From Synoicihabitans lomoniglobus (GTDB taxonomy: Bacteria; Verrucomicrobiota; Verrucomicrobiia; Opitutales; Opitutaceae), in the NCBI RefSeq assembly GCF_029023725.1, contig NZ_CP119075.1:3219501-3283500 (forward strand): DNA of 64,000 nt. Reading direction: 5' to 3'. Position numbers and translations under genes: made by a program. Of this stretch, positions 1 through 9,443 are shown in pieces. The notes beneath the pieces were generated by a model, which saw only the letters and a list, made by a program, of their open reading frames with translations, was not told the origin of the DNA and searched no databases. Position 1 is the stretch's first letter; each line of letters begins with the position of its first letter.

Positions 1-1
1 T

Positions 2-319
2 TCCATCGGCGAAAACTCCCTCAATTTCATTTCGATCAAACCGTCCGCGATCAGCCCCGGCGACACCCTCTTCGTGACCGTGCTGCAACCCGGCGCACCT
101 GATTCCGCGCCGCCCACCGTTACCACTCATTCCACCGCCGATACCACGCGCATCTCCATCGCCAAACATCGCCAATCGACCACGGTTGATTTCGCCCGAT
201 CTTCCTCCCTGGTGCTCACCCACGTGAACCACCATGCGGTCGCCCCCCCGATCGCACCGACCGAACGCACTTTCACCCGCCTGACGGCGCCACTCGACGC
301 CACTCCCAAACCACGCTAG
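2..319 (+). CDS. C-terminal fragment of an unidentified secreted protein
   Basis: An open frame enters from the left edge and ends at a TAG at 317-319, giving about 105 residues. The start lies outside the window. The visible part opens with a beta-rich stretch (around SLNFISIKPS and DTLFVTVLQP) followed by a Thr/Pro/Ala-rich tail. That pattern resembles the C-terminal beta domain of bacterial heparinase II/III-like polysaccharide lyases, but no catalytic motif is visible, so the family is a guess. The next gene starts 17 bases downstream on the same strand. Confidence 0.5.
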   Translation, partial: SIGENSLNFISIKPSAISPGDTLFVTVLQPGAPDSAPPTVTTHSTADTTRISIAKHRQSTTVDFARSSSLVLTHVNHHAVAPPIAPTERTFTRLTAPLDATPKPR

Positions 320-336
320 CCCTCCCCTGCCCCGCC

Positions 337-3324
337 ATGCTCTTGCCCCGCCGGTTCGTCCTCCTCCTGCTCTGCTTTCTGTATCCATTTTACGGTTTCG
401 CCCAGGACGGCTTCCCCGTCGCCGCCGGTTCCGGACTCCTCCCCGAGGATGCCGCTGCCGCCATGACCATGCCGGAAGGTTTCCAGGCCAAGCTCTTCGC
501 CGGTGAACCCGACGTGCATCAACCAATCGCCTTCACCATTGACGAACGGGGCCGTCTCTGGGTCGTCGAAAACTATTCCTACCCCGACTGGTCGCCCTAC
601 GGTCGTGATCGCATTCTCATCCTCGAGGACACCGACGGCGACGGCTCGTTCGACGAGAGCACCGTCTTTTTCGACCAGCTCAACTTTGCCACCGCCATCG
701 CCGTCGGCCACGGCGGCGTGTGGGTCGGCACCGCCCCCTACTTGATCTTCATTCCCGACAAGAACCGCGACGATATTCCCGATGGTCCGCCGCAAGTCGT
801 GCTCGACGGCTGGGGGCACCAGGACACCCACGAAACGCTCAACAGTTTTGTCTGGGGACCCGATGGCTGGCTTTACGGCAACCAAGGCATCTTCACCCAT
901 TCCAACGTCGGCGCCCCCGGTGCCCGCGACGACGAACGCACTCCGCTCAACGCGTGCGTGTGGCGCTACCACCCGACCAAAAAGATCTTCGAGGTCTTCG
1001 CCGAAGGCATCAGCAATCAGTGGGGCCTCGACTTCAACGACACCGGCGACGCCTTCGTCACTGCCTGCGTCATTCCTCACCTCTATCACGTGATCCAAGC
1101 GGGCCACTACCAGCGTCAAGCGGGCCAGCACTTCAATCCCTACACCTACGGCGACCTGCAAAACATCGGCGACCATCTTCACTACGACAACGGCGTCAGC
1201 TGGGTGGATTCCCGCTTTGGCGCGGGTGGCACCGACGCCGCCGGCGGCGGTCACGCGCACGCGGGCACGCTCATCTACCTCGGCGACAATTTTCCCGCCG
1301 AATACCGCGGTTCGCTGCTTACTCACAACATCCTCGGCAACCGCATCAATCGCGACACGCTCGCCCCCGTCGGCTCCGGTTACATCGGCTCGCACGCGCC
1401 CGATTTCATGAAAGCCAATGACGGTTGGTTCCGCGGTCTGCGGCTCGAAACCGGTCCCGACGGATCGCTCTTCAACAGCGATTGGTATGACCCGCGCGCC
1501 TGCCACCAACAGCGACCGCACGACCGCACCAACGGCCGCATTTACAAGATTTCCTACGGCACCCCCGACCCCGTCCTGGTCGACCTCGCCGCCCTCAGCT
1601 CCGCCGAGCTCGTTGCGCTCCAACTTCACCCCAACGAGTGGCACGTGCGCCGGGCTCGCTTGATCCTCCAAGAACGCGGCCCCGATCCCGCCGTCCATGA
1701 CGCACTGCGGGAGATCATCCGCACCAACCCGGATGTCACCCGCCAACTCCGCGCCCTGTGGACCCTGCATGTCACGCGCGGTCTCAACAGCACCCTCGCC
1801 CTCGAGCTGCTGCGTTCCCCCGCCGCCTACGTGCGCGGCTGGACCGTTCAACTCATGACCGAGGATCGCAATCCCGCTCCCCGGGTGCGCGCCGCGTTCG
1901 TCGAGCTCGCCACGAACGACGCCTCGCCCATCGTGCGCCGATTCCTGGCCTCCGCCGCCCAACGCATCGCTCCGGCCGATCGCTGGGACATCGTGGCAGC
2001 ATTACTCACGCACGGCGAGGATGCCGACGACGCAAACCTGCCGCTGCTGTATTGGTATGCCGCCGAGCCTCTGGTGGCGCTCGATCCCACCCGGGCCATG
2101 GCCCTCGCCACCGCCAGTCCGCTGGCATCCTTGCGCCCATTCTTTCTGCGTCGCCAAGCCGAAGCTGCCGCGACCGCCAGCGCCGCAGGTCAAGCCGACG
2201 ACTCCTCCGGCCTGGCCAACCTCGTGCAAACCCTCGGTGCCACGGACGACACCACGTGGCAACATGAGGTCCTGTCCAGTCTGCTCGCCGCCACCGCCGG
2301 TCGCACGGACCTGGACGCGCCAGAAGGTTGGGCAGACACCTATCGCAAGCTCAACACCAGTCCCGACCTCGATCTCATTGCCCAGGCCGACACGCTCGCC
2401 GCCCGCTTCGGTGACAAAGGCATTTACTGGGCCAAACGTCGCGTCGCCGGAGATGCCTTTGCTCCGCTGCCCGCACGCCAGGCTGCACTCGAAATCGTGC
2501 TCCAGCGCCGCAACTTCCAGATGGCGCCATTCTACCAGGAACTGCTCACGGAGCCCGGCCTGCGCCTCCAAGCCCTGCGCGGACTCGCCCCCTACGAGGT
2601 GCCGGGCACGCCCGAGGCCATTTTCGCGGCCTACCCGACCTTCGAACCCGACGAAAAACGTCTCGCACTTTCCATTCTCGCCCAACGGGAAACCTACGCC
2701 CGCGCGCTTTCCACCGCCATCGCCTCCGGCACGATCCCGGCCAGCGATCTCGATGCCGGTCTCGTCCGCCAGCTCCGCCTGCGCAACGACTCCGAGATCG
2801 ATCAGGTGCTAACCACCCATTGGGGAGTCATGCAGGAGTCGTCCGAATACGCCCAAGCGGAAATCGATCGCTGGAAAACCATCCTTACCCCCCAACGTAT
2901 CGACTCCGCCGATACTGCCAATGGTTACCGCATCTTCGCCGAAACCTGCGCCTCCTGCCATGTGCTCTTCGATGAGGGCGCCGACTTGGGACCCGAACTC
3001 ACCGGTTCCAATCGCAAGGACATTGACTACCTGCTCGCCAACATCGTCGACCCCAACGGCACCATCGGTCGCGACTACCTGCTCACCATCGTCGAAACCC
3101 ACGACGGCCGTTCGGCCGCGGGCATCGTCAAACGCGAAACCCCCACCGGCGTGACACTTGCCAACGCTGCCGAGACCGTGACCTTCGCCCGTGCCGATAT
3201 CAAAGCGGTCAATCGCCTCGAAGTTTCACTCATGCCCCCCGGCCTGCTCGAAGGTCTCGCCGAGCCCGAAGTCGTCGATCTGGTCGCCTACCTCAACGCC
3301 CTCGGTCCGGGCGCTCAGCCGTAA
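337..3324 (+). CDS. PVC-type membrane-bound dehydrogenase with HEAT-like region and C-terminal cytochrome c domain
   Basis: The 995-residue protein begins with a signal peptide (residues 1 to about 23, ending GFAQ). Residues about 40-410 form the beta-propeller-like dehydrogenase domain typical of Planctomycetes and Verrucomicrobia (for example LEDTDGDGSFDE and FVWGPDGWLYG). A helical HEAT-like region follows. The C-terminal heme domain holds CASCH at residues 871-875, binding one c-type heme, and the MPPGL segment near the end probably supplies the distal Met ligand. Such proteins are thought to oxidise sugars or related alcohols in the periplasm and pass electrons to a respiratory chain; the substrate is unknown. 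An unknown secreted protein follows 12 bases downstream, so co-transcription is likely. The ATG at 337 is chosen because it directly precedes the signal peptide. Confidence 0.85.
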   Translation: MLLPRRFVLLLLCFLYPFYGFAQDGFPVAAGSGLLPEDAAAAMTMPEGFQAKLFAGEPDVHQPIAFTIDERGRLWVVENYSYPDWSPYGRDRILILEDTDGDGSFDESTVFFDQLNFATAIAVGHGGVWVGTAPYLIFIPDKNRDDIPDGPPQVVLDGWGHQDTHETLNSFVWGPDGWLYGNQGIFTHSNVGAPGARDDERTPLNACVWRYHPTKKIFEVFAEGISNQWGLDFNDTGDAFVTACVIPHLYHVIQAGHYQRQAGQHFNPYTYGDLQNIGDHLHYDNGVSWVDSRFGAGGTDAAGGGHAHAGTLIYLGDNFPAEYRGSLLTHNILGNRINRDTLAPVGSGYIGSHAPDFMKANDGWFRGLRLETGPDGSLFNSDWYDPRACHQQRPHDRTNGRIYKISYGTPDPVLVDLAALSSAELVALQLHPNEWHVRRARLILQERGPDPAVHDALREIIRTNPDVTRQLRALWTLHVTRGLNSTLALELLRSPAAYVRGWTVQLMTEDRNPAPRVRAAFVELATNDASPIVRRFLASAAQRIAPADRWDIVAALLTHGEDADDANLPLLYWYAAEPLVALDPTRAMALATASPLASLRPFFLRRQAEAAATASAAGQADDSSGLANLVQTLGATDDTTWQHEVLSSLLAATAGRTDLDAPEGWADTYRKLNTSPDLDLIAQADTLAARFGDKGIYWAKRRVAGDAFAPLPARQAALEIVLQRRNFQMAPFYQELLTEPGLRLQALRGLAPYEVPGTPEAIFAAYPTFEPDEKRLALSILAQRETYARALSTAIASGTIPASDLDAGLVRQLRLRNDSEIDQVLTTHWGVMQESSEYAQAEIDRWKTILTPQRIDSADTANGYRIFAETCASCHVLFDEGADLGPELTGSNRKDIDYLLANIVDPNGTIGRDYLLTIVETHDGRSAAGIVKRETPTGVTLANAAETVTFARADIKAVNRLEVSLMPPGLLEGLAEPEVVDLVAYLNALGPGAQP

Positions 3325-3336
3325 ACCCGCCGGGCC

Positions 3337-4557
3337 ATGAACTTCACCGCTTCCAGCCGCGCTTGTCGGGCCACCATGGGGCTGCTGACCGCTGTTCCCG
3401 CGATGGCGGAAAGTCAGCCCACCCCCGTCACCGTGACCAGCCAACCTCAGTTCCAGCTCTTTGTGGGCACCGAACTCTTGGTGGATCTGGCGGGTGATCC
3501 GGCCCCCGTGGAGAGTTTTGGTCGCGACGTGTTCGTTGCGCGCACCGCCGACGGCCCCCGACGCCTGCCGGTGGAAACCCTCGATCAGGTCCGGGTTAAA
3601 TCGCGGGTTCGACTCACCGAACGATTGGCCACGGTGACCGACCTTCGAGGTAAACCCACCATCGCGCGCGCCACCCGATCGAGCGATACGTCCGGGCAGT
3701 TGTCCCGCATGGTCATGTCGAATCTCCAACAGCAGCAGCAAAGTGGGCAAGACTTGGCCATCATGGCGGCGGAGGACCAAAATTCCGCCTTGGCGGAGAT
3801 GTCCGAATCCTATCAATCGCGCCCTTTCGACACCCAGATGCCCGACCTGACCACATCGGACGGGAGCGTCCGTGTCACTGAAGCGTCCCCCATCGCGATC
3901 TGGCAGCGGGACGACTGGGACAGGCGTCCGCCGACCGATCGCGAGGTGGATGCATACGGTAACGCCCTCGAGGTATCGTGTGAAATCTCCACTTCCCGGC
4001 CCGTGGATTCCCCCTGGGGCGCCTGGATCTGTCTCGTGCGTGATCCCCAACGCAACGTGCGCGAGCTTCAGGTCCTGCGCCTGCATCGCCTGCCGTCACT
4101 CGGACCGGCACCACGCCGCATCTCCCAACAGCTCCGAGGCTTCCCCCCCGGGTTCGAACTCCAAGAAGTTCGACTCGCACTCTACGACGAAGTTGGGGAG
4201 TGGGCCACTTCCGTCAGCCCCCGGCGCTACGCCATCACGGCACCACAGGCCCGGGAGTATCTTATAACCGAATACACGACGGACCACCGCCGGGCCACCA
4301 CCCCGCCCGTCCCCATGCGGGACCTCGCCTCACTATGGCGCGAGCTAACCACGTCCGGACTGTCGCCGCAGCAGAAATTCAGGGTCGAGATTGACGCGAC
4401 CGGCATCGCCGGAGCCGTGGAACTCGTCGACCCCACCCCCACCGCCGACGTCGAGGCCTACCAGACCTACCTGCAACACGTCATCTTCTACCCCGCCCTC
4501 AGCCAGGGCTCACCCGTCGCCGGAATATTCCGCGGCACGCTACCGGACCTGCGCTGA
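3337..4557 (+). CDS. Unknown secreted protein
   Basis: I do not recognise a family. The 406-residue product has a plausible N-terminal signal sequence ending near AMA (residues 21-23), so it is probably exported. Residues about 125-160 are rich in Gln, Ser and Asp (LQQQQQSGQDLA) and may be an unstructured linker. The middle and C-terminal parts are mixed alpha/beta without evident catalytic motifs, transmembrane segments or cysteine pairs. It sits 12 bases after the PVC cytochrome gene and 34 bases before the sialate O-acetylesterase, so it probably belongs to the same transcription unit. It may be a partner or maturation factor of the cytochrome protein, but this is inferred from position only. 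Confidence 0.6.
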   Translation: MNFTASSRACRATMGLLTAVPAMAESQPTPVTVTSQPQFQLFVGTELLVDLAGDPAPVESFGRDVFVARTADGPRRLPVETLDQVRVKSRVRLTERLATVTDLRGKPTIARATRSSDTSGQLSRMVMSNLQQQQQSGQDLAIMAAEDQNSALAEMSESYQSRPFDTQMPDLTTSDGSVRVTEASPIAIWQRDDWDRRPPTDREVDAYGNALEVSCEISTSRPVDSPWGAWICLVRDPQRNVRELQVLRLHRLPSLGPAPRRISQQLRGFPPGFELQEVRLALYDEVGEWATSVSPRRYAITAPQAREYLITEYTTDHRRATTPPVPMRDLASLWRELTTSGLSPQQKFRVEIDATGIAGAVELVDPTPTADVEAYQTYLQHVIFYPALSQGSPVAGIFRGTLPDLR

Positions 4558-4591
4558 TCCCCCCCCTAACGCCTCCTCCTCCATCCTTCTT

Positions 4592-6139
4592 ATGCCTACC
4601 TCCTCCCGCCTCCGCCTCCTCCTCGCGGCCGTCCTGATCGCGACCGCCGTGCATGCCGCCGTCACCCCTGCGCCCCCGTTCGCGGACGGTGCCGTGTTGC
4701 AACGCGACAAACCCATTGCCGTCTGGGGCACGGCCGATCCCACCGAATCCGTGACGGTAAGTTTCCACGATCACACCGTCAGCACCACGGCCGCTGCCGA
4801 CGGCCGTTGGTCGGTCACGCTGCCGGCTCTCCCCGCGGACAGTCGCAACGCCACGCTGACCATTGCCGGCACCAATGAGATTACGGTGGCGGACGTGGTG
4901 GTGGGCGATGTCTGGCTCCTCTCCGGTCAATCCAATATGGAATGGCCGCTGAAACGTGCGAACGATGCGGACAACGAAATCGCGGCCGCAAACCATCCGC
5001 TGATCCGACACCTCAAAGTGCAGCACCGGCTGGCGGCCGAACCCCGCATCGCCGTGGACAACACCGGCTGGGTCACCGCCACCGCCGCGACCGCCGGAGA
5101 GTTCTCCGCCATCGGCTATTTCTTCGCCCGCGAGGTGCAGGCCGAGATCGGAGTTCCCATCGGTTTGCTCAACATTTCCTGGGGCGGCTCGCCGATCGAG
5201 CGCTGGACCAGTGCCGAAGCCATCGCGACTCAGCCCGACCCGTCACTTTATCGGACCCGGTTCGAAGCCGAGGTCGCGAGCTACCCGGAGCGCCTCGCCC
5301 ATTGGGAGCACGTCAACGGGGCCTACGAAGCTGATCGCGCCGTCGCCGAGGCGGCCGGCGAGCAAGCCCTCGCCGCGTTCGACCAGACCACACGTCGTCC
5401 GTGGAAACCCGGCAATCCCGCGCATCACCACGGCCGCCCCTCCAGTATGTTCAACGCCATGATGACTCCGTTCGTGCCCTACGGCATCCGTGGCATGCTC
5501 TGGTATCAGGGCGAAGCCAACGCCAACCGCCACGGAGAATACCGGGATCTGTTCACCGCTATGATCACTGACTGGCGCGCGAAATTCGGCCAGGGCGATC
5601 TGCCCTTTTATTGGGTGCAGCTGACAAACTTCCACCAGCCTGCGCGATGGGAATGGGACGGACGCGAGTGGGGCTTTCTGCGGGAAGCTCAAACGCAATC
5701 CCTCGCGCTCCCCAATACGGCCCAGGCCGTGATCGTCGATATCGGCAACAACTTCGACATTCACCCGCGCAACAAACAGGATGTCGGCGCCCGCCTCGCC
5801 GCCATCGCGCTCACTCGCATCCACGGCATACCCCGTGAAACCTCCGGGCCGACATTCGCCGGAGTCACCCGCGATGGTCCTCGCCTGCGCGTCGGTTTCG
5901 ACCACGTCGCCGGCGGACTCGTCGCTCGCGACGGTGCGGTCCGGGAGTTGGAAATCGCCGGAGCCGACGGCGTGTTTCACCCCGCTCGCGGCGACGTGGT
6001 GGGTAGTGTGCTCATCGTGTCCTCGCCGCAGGTGCCCGAGCCGGTCGACGTGCGCTACGCCTTCACCAACGGCCTGGAGGTCAATCTGTTTGGCGCCAAC
6101 GGTCTGCCCGTCGCTCCCTTCCGCAGCGACGATCGATAA
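4592..6139 (+). CDS. Sialate O-acetylesterase (SASA-type carbohydrate esterase)
   Basis: The ATG at 4592 is preferred to upstream in-frame starts because it opens a signal peptide (MPTSSRLRLLLAAVLIATAV) and clears the previous gene. The 515-residue product has the SASA/SGNH esterase layout: an N-terminal beta domain, then LLSGQSNMEWPL with the nucleophile serine at residue 114. Later come SWGGSPIERW, a GMLWYQGEAN block and a C-terminal immunoglobulin-like region. The enzyme should remove acetyl groups from sugars in the periplasm or outside the cell. Sialic acid is the family's reference substrate, but in this phylum these esterases more often act on acetylated plant or algal glycans. It closes the first cluster; a 181-base gap follows. 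Confidence 0.85.
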   Translation: MPTSSRLRLLLAAVLIATAVHAAVTPAPPFADGAVLQRDKPIAVWGTADPTESVTVSFHDHTVSTTAAADGRWSVTLPALPADSRNATLTIAGTNEITVADVVVGDVWLLSGQSNMEWPLKRANDADNEIAAANHPLIRHLKVQHRLAAEPRIAVDNTGWVTATAATAGEFSAIGYFFAREVQAEIGVPIGLLNISWGGSPIERWTSAEAIATQPDPSLYRTRFEAEVASYPERLAHWEHVNGAYEADRAVAEAAGEQALAAFDQTTRRPWKPGNPAHHHGRPSSMFNAMMTPFVPYGIRGMLWYQGEANANRHGEYRDLFTAMITDWRAKFGQGDLPFYWVQLTNFHQPARWEWDGREWGFLREAQTQSLALPNTAQAVIVDIGNNFDIHPRNKQDVGARLAAIALTRIHGIPRETSGPTFAGVTRDGPRLRVGFDHVAGGLVARDGAVRELEIAGADGVFHPARGDVVGSVLIVSSPQVPEPVDVRYAFTNGLEVNLFGANGLPVAPFRSDDR

Positions 6140-6226
6140 GAACCGACACCACACAAATCGGCTCGGCGCGCCCAGCAGCATGGGCCGTCGAGCCGGATGC
6201 AGCGCGCACGCTTTATCACGCATAAC

Positions 6227-6249
6227 AACGGGATGAATTTTTTCCCGTT
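6227..6249. terminator. Weak hairpin in the 6140-6320 gap
   Basis: A 7-bp inverted repeat (AACGGGA / TCCCGTT) flanks a T-rich 9-base loop, about 90 bases after the esterase stop. It lacks a clean run of T after the stem, so it is at best a weak terminator. The rest of the gap holds nothing recognisable and probably contains the promoter for the rhamnosidase run. Confidence 0.25.
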
Positions 6250-6320
6250 TGAGCCTGCCCGTCACCTGATGGGATGAAGTGCGGCGGAACTTCAACTCTG
6301 ATTCAGTTCCGTCAAACCCC

Positions 6321-8681
6321 ATGCCTGTCGCCCTGTCCTCCTCACCCGCCGTCGCCGTCGACGCGTTTCCTCCTTTGCACGCCCGTTTCGTTTGGTCGGA
6401 TCAAACCTGCAACGAAGACCTCACGGTTCACTTGTTTCGCCGCACGTTCGAGGTCGCCGATCTCCCCGCTTCGCGTCGCATCATTGTCACGGCGGACAGT
6501 CGCTACGTTCTGTGGCTGAATGGAGAACGCCTCGGCCGCGGTCCGCTGAAGGGCACGCTCGAACACTATCACGCCGAGGTCTACGAACTCGCCGGACGCC
6601 TGCGCGCCGGGCGCAATGTGCTGGCCGCCGAGGTGCGATGGTTCGGTCGTTCCTGTCCTCGCAGCGAAGTGCACAGCTCACTGCCGGGGTGGTTCGTGCA
6701 GGGACTGGAGGACGACGAACTTGATACACCGGGCGCGTGGCGCGTCTGCTCGGACGATTCCGTCACCCCCGGCTGGGATGATCCCTATTCCGACGCCCAA
6801 AATTGGTTGGGCCCGCTCGACAAAGTCGATCTGTCACGGCGTCCGCGCGGTTGGGCCGGTCTGGAATTCGACGATCACAACTGGACGGCGGGGCAAGCGG
6901 TGGGCGGATCGTTGGCCCCCAATCCGTGGGCGGAATCCCACACCCATCAACTTCAACCGTGCGACATCCCCCTGCTTTCCGAACAGCGGCGGCTCCTGCC
7001 CGATGCCTGGATTGATCGGCAACCCGCAACCTTGCCCTGGACGGTTCCGGCGGGCGAAGCCGGTGAACTTTGGCTGGGCGCGGGCGCCTTGACCACCGGG
7101 TATCCGGTCTTCGAATTTGCCGGCGGCGCCGGGCGCGAGGTGCGGGTGGTTTATGCGGAGGCGCTCGGTCATTGGGAGGAGCGACGCGGACGGAAGGTCT
7201 GGGTCAAACGCGGTCGTCGCGATGACGTCGCCCACCTGTATCCGCACGGCAATCGCGACGTGATCTGCCTGTCCGGCGAGGGCGATGTGTTTGAACCGTT
7301 TCACTGGCGCACGTTTTGGTTTATCAAAATTGAGATTCCGGTCGGCGACGCCGCCGTGACGCTGCGCACCGCCCATCATCGGTTCACCACCTTTCCGCAA
7401 TCGTTCACCGCCCGCTTCACCTGCGCCGAACCCGATATCGCTCAGTTGTGGGACATCAGCCTGCGCACCCTGCAACTGTGCGCGCACGAGACCTACGAAG
7501 ACTGTCCCTACTTCGAGCAGCTCAACTACACCGGCGACACGCGCCTGCAGGCGTTGTGCAGCCGGTATCTCGCCAACGACACCCGACTCGGCCGCCGTTG
7601 CCTGCGCTTGTTTCGCGAATCCCTCGGTGCCGATGGTCTGACCGGAAGCCGCATCCCGGCGCGGGGTCGGCAGGTCATCCCGGCGTTCTCACTGCATTGG
7701 ATTCTCATGTTGCGGGATCATTGGGAGTGGGTTGGCGAGGACGACCGGGAATTCGTGCGCGGCTCGTTGGCATCCGTCGATGCCATCCTCCTGAATTTCC
7801 GGGACCGTTTGCTCGACAATGGCTTCGTCGGTCGGCGACGCGGCTGGGATTGGACGGACTGGGCGGAGCGGCGGCATCACTGGCACCACGGCGTGTCTCC
7901 CGCCGTCGCGGCCGGCACCGGATCGACCTATCTTACCGCGCTTTATGTTCTCGCGCTCGACGCGGCCGCCGAGCTCCACCTCGCGACCGGCATCACCGCG
8001 GAAAGCGTGCGTTGGATCGCCCTGAGTCGCGAGTTGCGCGCTACTCTGGCCACAACGTGGGACGAGCAGCACGGCTATTTCATCGAGGGGCCGGGCCGGG
8101 AATCCGATCCCTTTTCGCAACAGACACAGACGTTTGTCATTCTCGCGGGTGGGGCCAGCGACTCCCAGCTCGCTCGCATCGGCGCGCGGCTGGTCGACGA
8201 TGACACCCTGGTGCGGGCGTCGTTGGTGCATCGCTACTACGTCGCCCAAGCGCTGGCCCGACTCGGCCGCTACGACCGTTTCTTCCCCGCTTTACTCGAA
8301 CCCTGGCGGGAGATGCGCGCGAACGGTCTCACGACCTGGCAGGAGCATGCCGACCCCTCCCGCAGCGATTGCCACGCGTGGTCGAGTTGGATCGTGATCG
8401 CGTTCTTCGCCAACGTGCTCGGGGTGCAACCGGCGGCTCCCGGCTGGACGGCCATTCGTATCGAGCCGCAGTTAGACGCCACGGACCACGCCGAAGGTGA
8501 AATTAACACACCCGTCGGCGGGGTTCAGGTCGCGTGGCGGGTCACCGGCCCCAATCAAGTCGCACTCACCATCGAAGCCCCGGCCGATGTGCCGGTCTTG
8601 GTGAAGTTGCCCGGCCAAGCCGAAAAATCGTTCGCCACCGGCGGCTCCATCCATCTCACCGCCCACCGTCAGGCCAGCTGA
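6321..8681 (+). CDS. Alpha-L-rhamnosidase-like glycoside hydrolase (GH78 type)
   Basis: The 786-residue product starts at ATG 6321; an in-frame GTG at 6279 would only add a poor extension. The N-terminal part is the beta-sandwich seen in bacterial rhamnosidases (DSRYVLWLNGERLGRGP). The catalytic (alpha/alpha)6 barrel starts near residue 370. It contains the family hallmark DCPYFEQLNYTGDTRLQ near residue 393, an acidic block GWDWTDWAE, and a C-terminal HAWSSWIV segment that leads into the last beta domain. The family removes terminal alpha-L-rhamnose from oligosaccharides. No signal peptide is visible, so it probably acts in the cytoplasm on imported oligosaccharides. It is the first gene of a tight run with a TIM-barrel isomerase 6 bases downstream. 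Exact substrate unproven; related barrel enzymes can accept other sugars. Confidence 0.8.
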   Translation: MPVALSSSPAVAVDAFPPLHARFVWSDQTCNEDLTVHLFRRTFEVADLPASRRIIVTADSRYVLWLNGERLGRGPLKGTLEHYHAEVYELAGRLRAGRNVLAAEVRWFGRSCPRSEVHSSLPGWFVQGLEDDELDTPGAWRVCSDDSVTPGWDDPYSDAQNWLGPLDKVDLSRRPRGWAGLEFDDHNWTAGQAVGGSLAPNPWAESHTHQLQPCDIPLLSEQRRLLPDAWIDRQPATLPWTVPAGEAGELWLGAGALTTGYPVFEFAGGAGREVRVVYAEALGHWEERRGRKVWVKRGRRDDVAHLYPHGNRDVICLSGEGDVFEPFHWRTFWFIKIEIPVGDAAVTLRTAHHRFTTFPQSFTARFTCAEPDIAQLWDISLRTLQLCAHETYEDCPYFEQLNYTGDTRLQALCSRYLANDTRLGRRCLRLFRESLGADGLTGSRIPARGRQVIPAFSLHWILMLRDHWEWVGEDDREFVRGSLASVDAILLNFRDRLLDNGFVGRRRGWDWTDWAERRHHWHHGVSPAVAAGTGSTYLTALYVLALDAAAELHLATGITAESVRWIALSRELRATLATTWDEQHGYFIEGPGRESDPFSQQTQTFVILAGGASDSQLARIGARLVDDDTLVRASLVHRYYVAQALARLGRYDRFFPALLEPWREMRANGLTTWQEHADPSRSDCHAWSSWIVIAFFANVLGVQPAAPGWTAIRIEPQLDATDHAEGEINTPVGGVQVAWRVTGPNQVALTIEAPADVPVLVKLPGQAEKSFATGGSIHLTAHRQAS

Positions 8682-8687
8682 ACTTCC

Positions 8688-9425
8688 ATGTCCACCATCC
8701 CCGCTTCTCTGCAACTCTGGTCCGTGCGCGACGCGGTCAAAGCGGACTTCGCTGCGACCGTGCAAGCCGTGGCCGACATCGGCTACGCCGGCGTCGAAAC
8801 AGCCGGCTACGGCAACCTCGACGCGACGGCTGCCGCCACCGCTATCACCGCCGCCGGGCTCAAGTGCTCCGGTATGCACGTCGCCCTCGCGCGGCTGCGT
8901 CACGAGGCAGACGAGGTCCTGATCGAAGCCAAAGCGTTGGGCACGTCCCACGTGATCTGCCCCTTCTTTCCGCGTGAACTCACGACCTCGGCCGCCGCCT
9001 TCGTCGCTCTCGGCGAGGAACTCGACCGCATCGGCGCCTACTTCCGCGCCCACGGCGTTGCCTTGCACTACCACAATCACGAACACGAGATCGCCCGCTT
9101 CGACGGCCGCCTCGGTTTTGACTGGCTCCTCGATGCGGCTCGCCCCGCCAATCTGGGCTGCGAGCCCGACGTCTACTGGCTGACCGTCGGCGGCAAGGAT
9201 CCGGCGGCGTTTCTCCGCGAGCAAGGACGCCGCGCTAAACTCATCCACCTGCGCGACAAAACCGAGATCGGCACCGGCGCCGTGGACTTCGAATCCGTAT
9301 TCGCCGCAGCCGATGCCGTCGGCGCCGTCGAGTGGTATGTGGTCGAAGTCGGCGAGCCCAGCATCGAGCCGCTGGCGGCCGTGCGGCAGTCTTGGGAAAA
9401 GCTCCGCTCGTGGGGCCGCGTTTAA
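8688..9425 (+). CDS. Sugar phosphate isomerase/epimerase (xylose isomerase-like TIM barrel)
   Basis: The 245-residue protein has the AP-endonuclease-2/xylose isomerase-like fold. It has SLQLWSVRDAV at the N-terminus, YHNHEHEIARFDG in the middle with metal-binding His and Glu residues, GCEPDVYWL, KLIHLRDK and a C-terminal VEVGEPS segment. Proteins of this group isomerise or epimerise sugars, or act on 3-keto sugars and inositol derivatives, using a divalent metal. There is no signal peptide, so it is cytoplasmic. It starts 6 bases after the rhamnosidase and 18 bases before a Gfo/Idh/MocA dehydrogenase; this pairing with a dehydrogenase and a DUF1080 gene suggests a keto-sugar pathway. Substrate unknown. 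Confidence 0.82.
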   Translation: MSTIPASLQLWSVRDAVKADFAATVQAVADIGYAGVETAGYGNLDATAAATAITAAGLKCSGMHVALARLRHEADEVLIEAKALGTSHVICPFFPRELTTSAAAFVALGEELDRIGAYFRAHGVALHYHNHEHEIARFDGRLGFDWLLDAARPANLGCEPDVYWLTVGGKDPAAFLREQGRRAKLIHLRDKTEIGTGAVDFESVFAAADAVGAVEWYVVEVGEPSIEPLAAVRQSWEKLRSWGRV

Positions 9426-9443
9426 GCCAATCAAACCCGCTTC

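Noticed and set aside
6227-6249. The AACGGGA/TCCCGTT hairpin as a LacI operator for the rhamnosidase run
   Set aside because: The 9-base spacer and T-rich loop are not typical of LacI operators, and no regulator gene is nearby.
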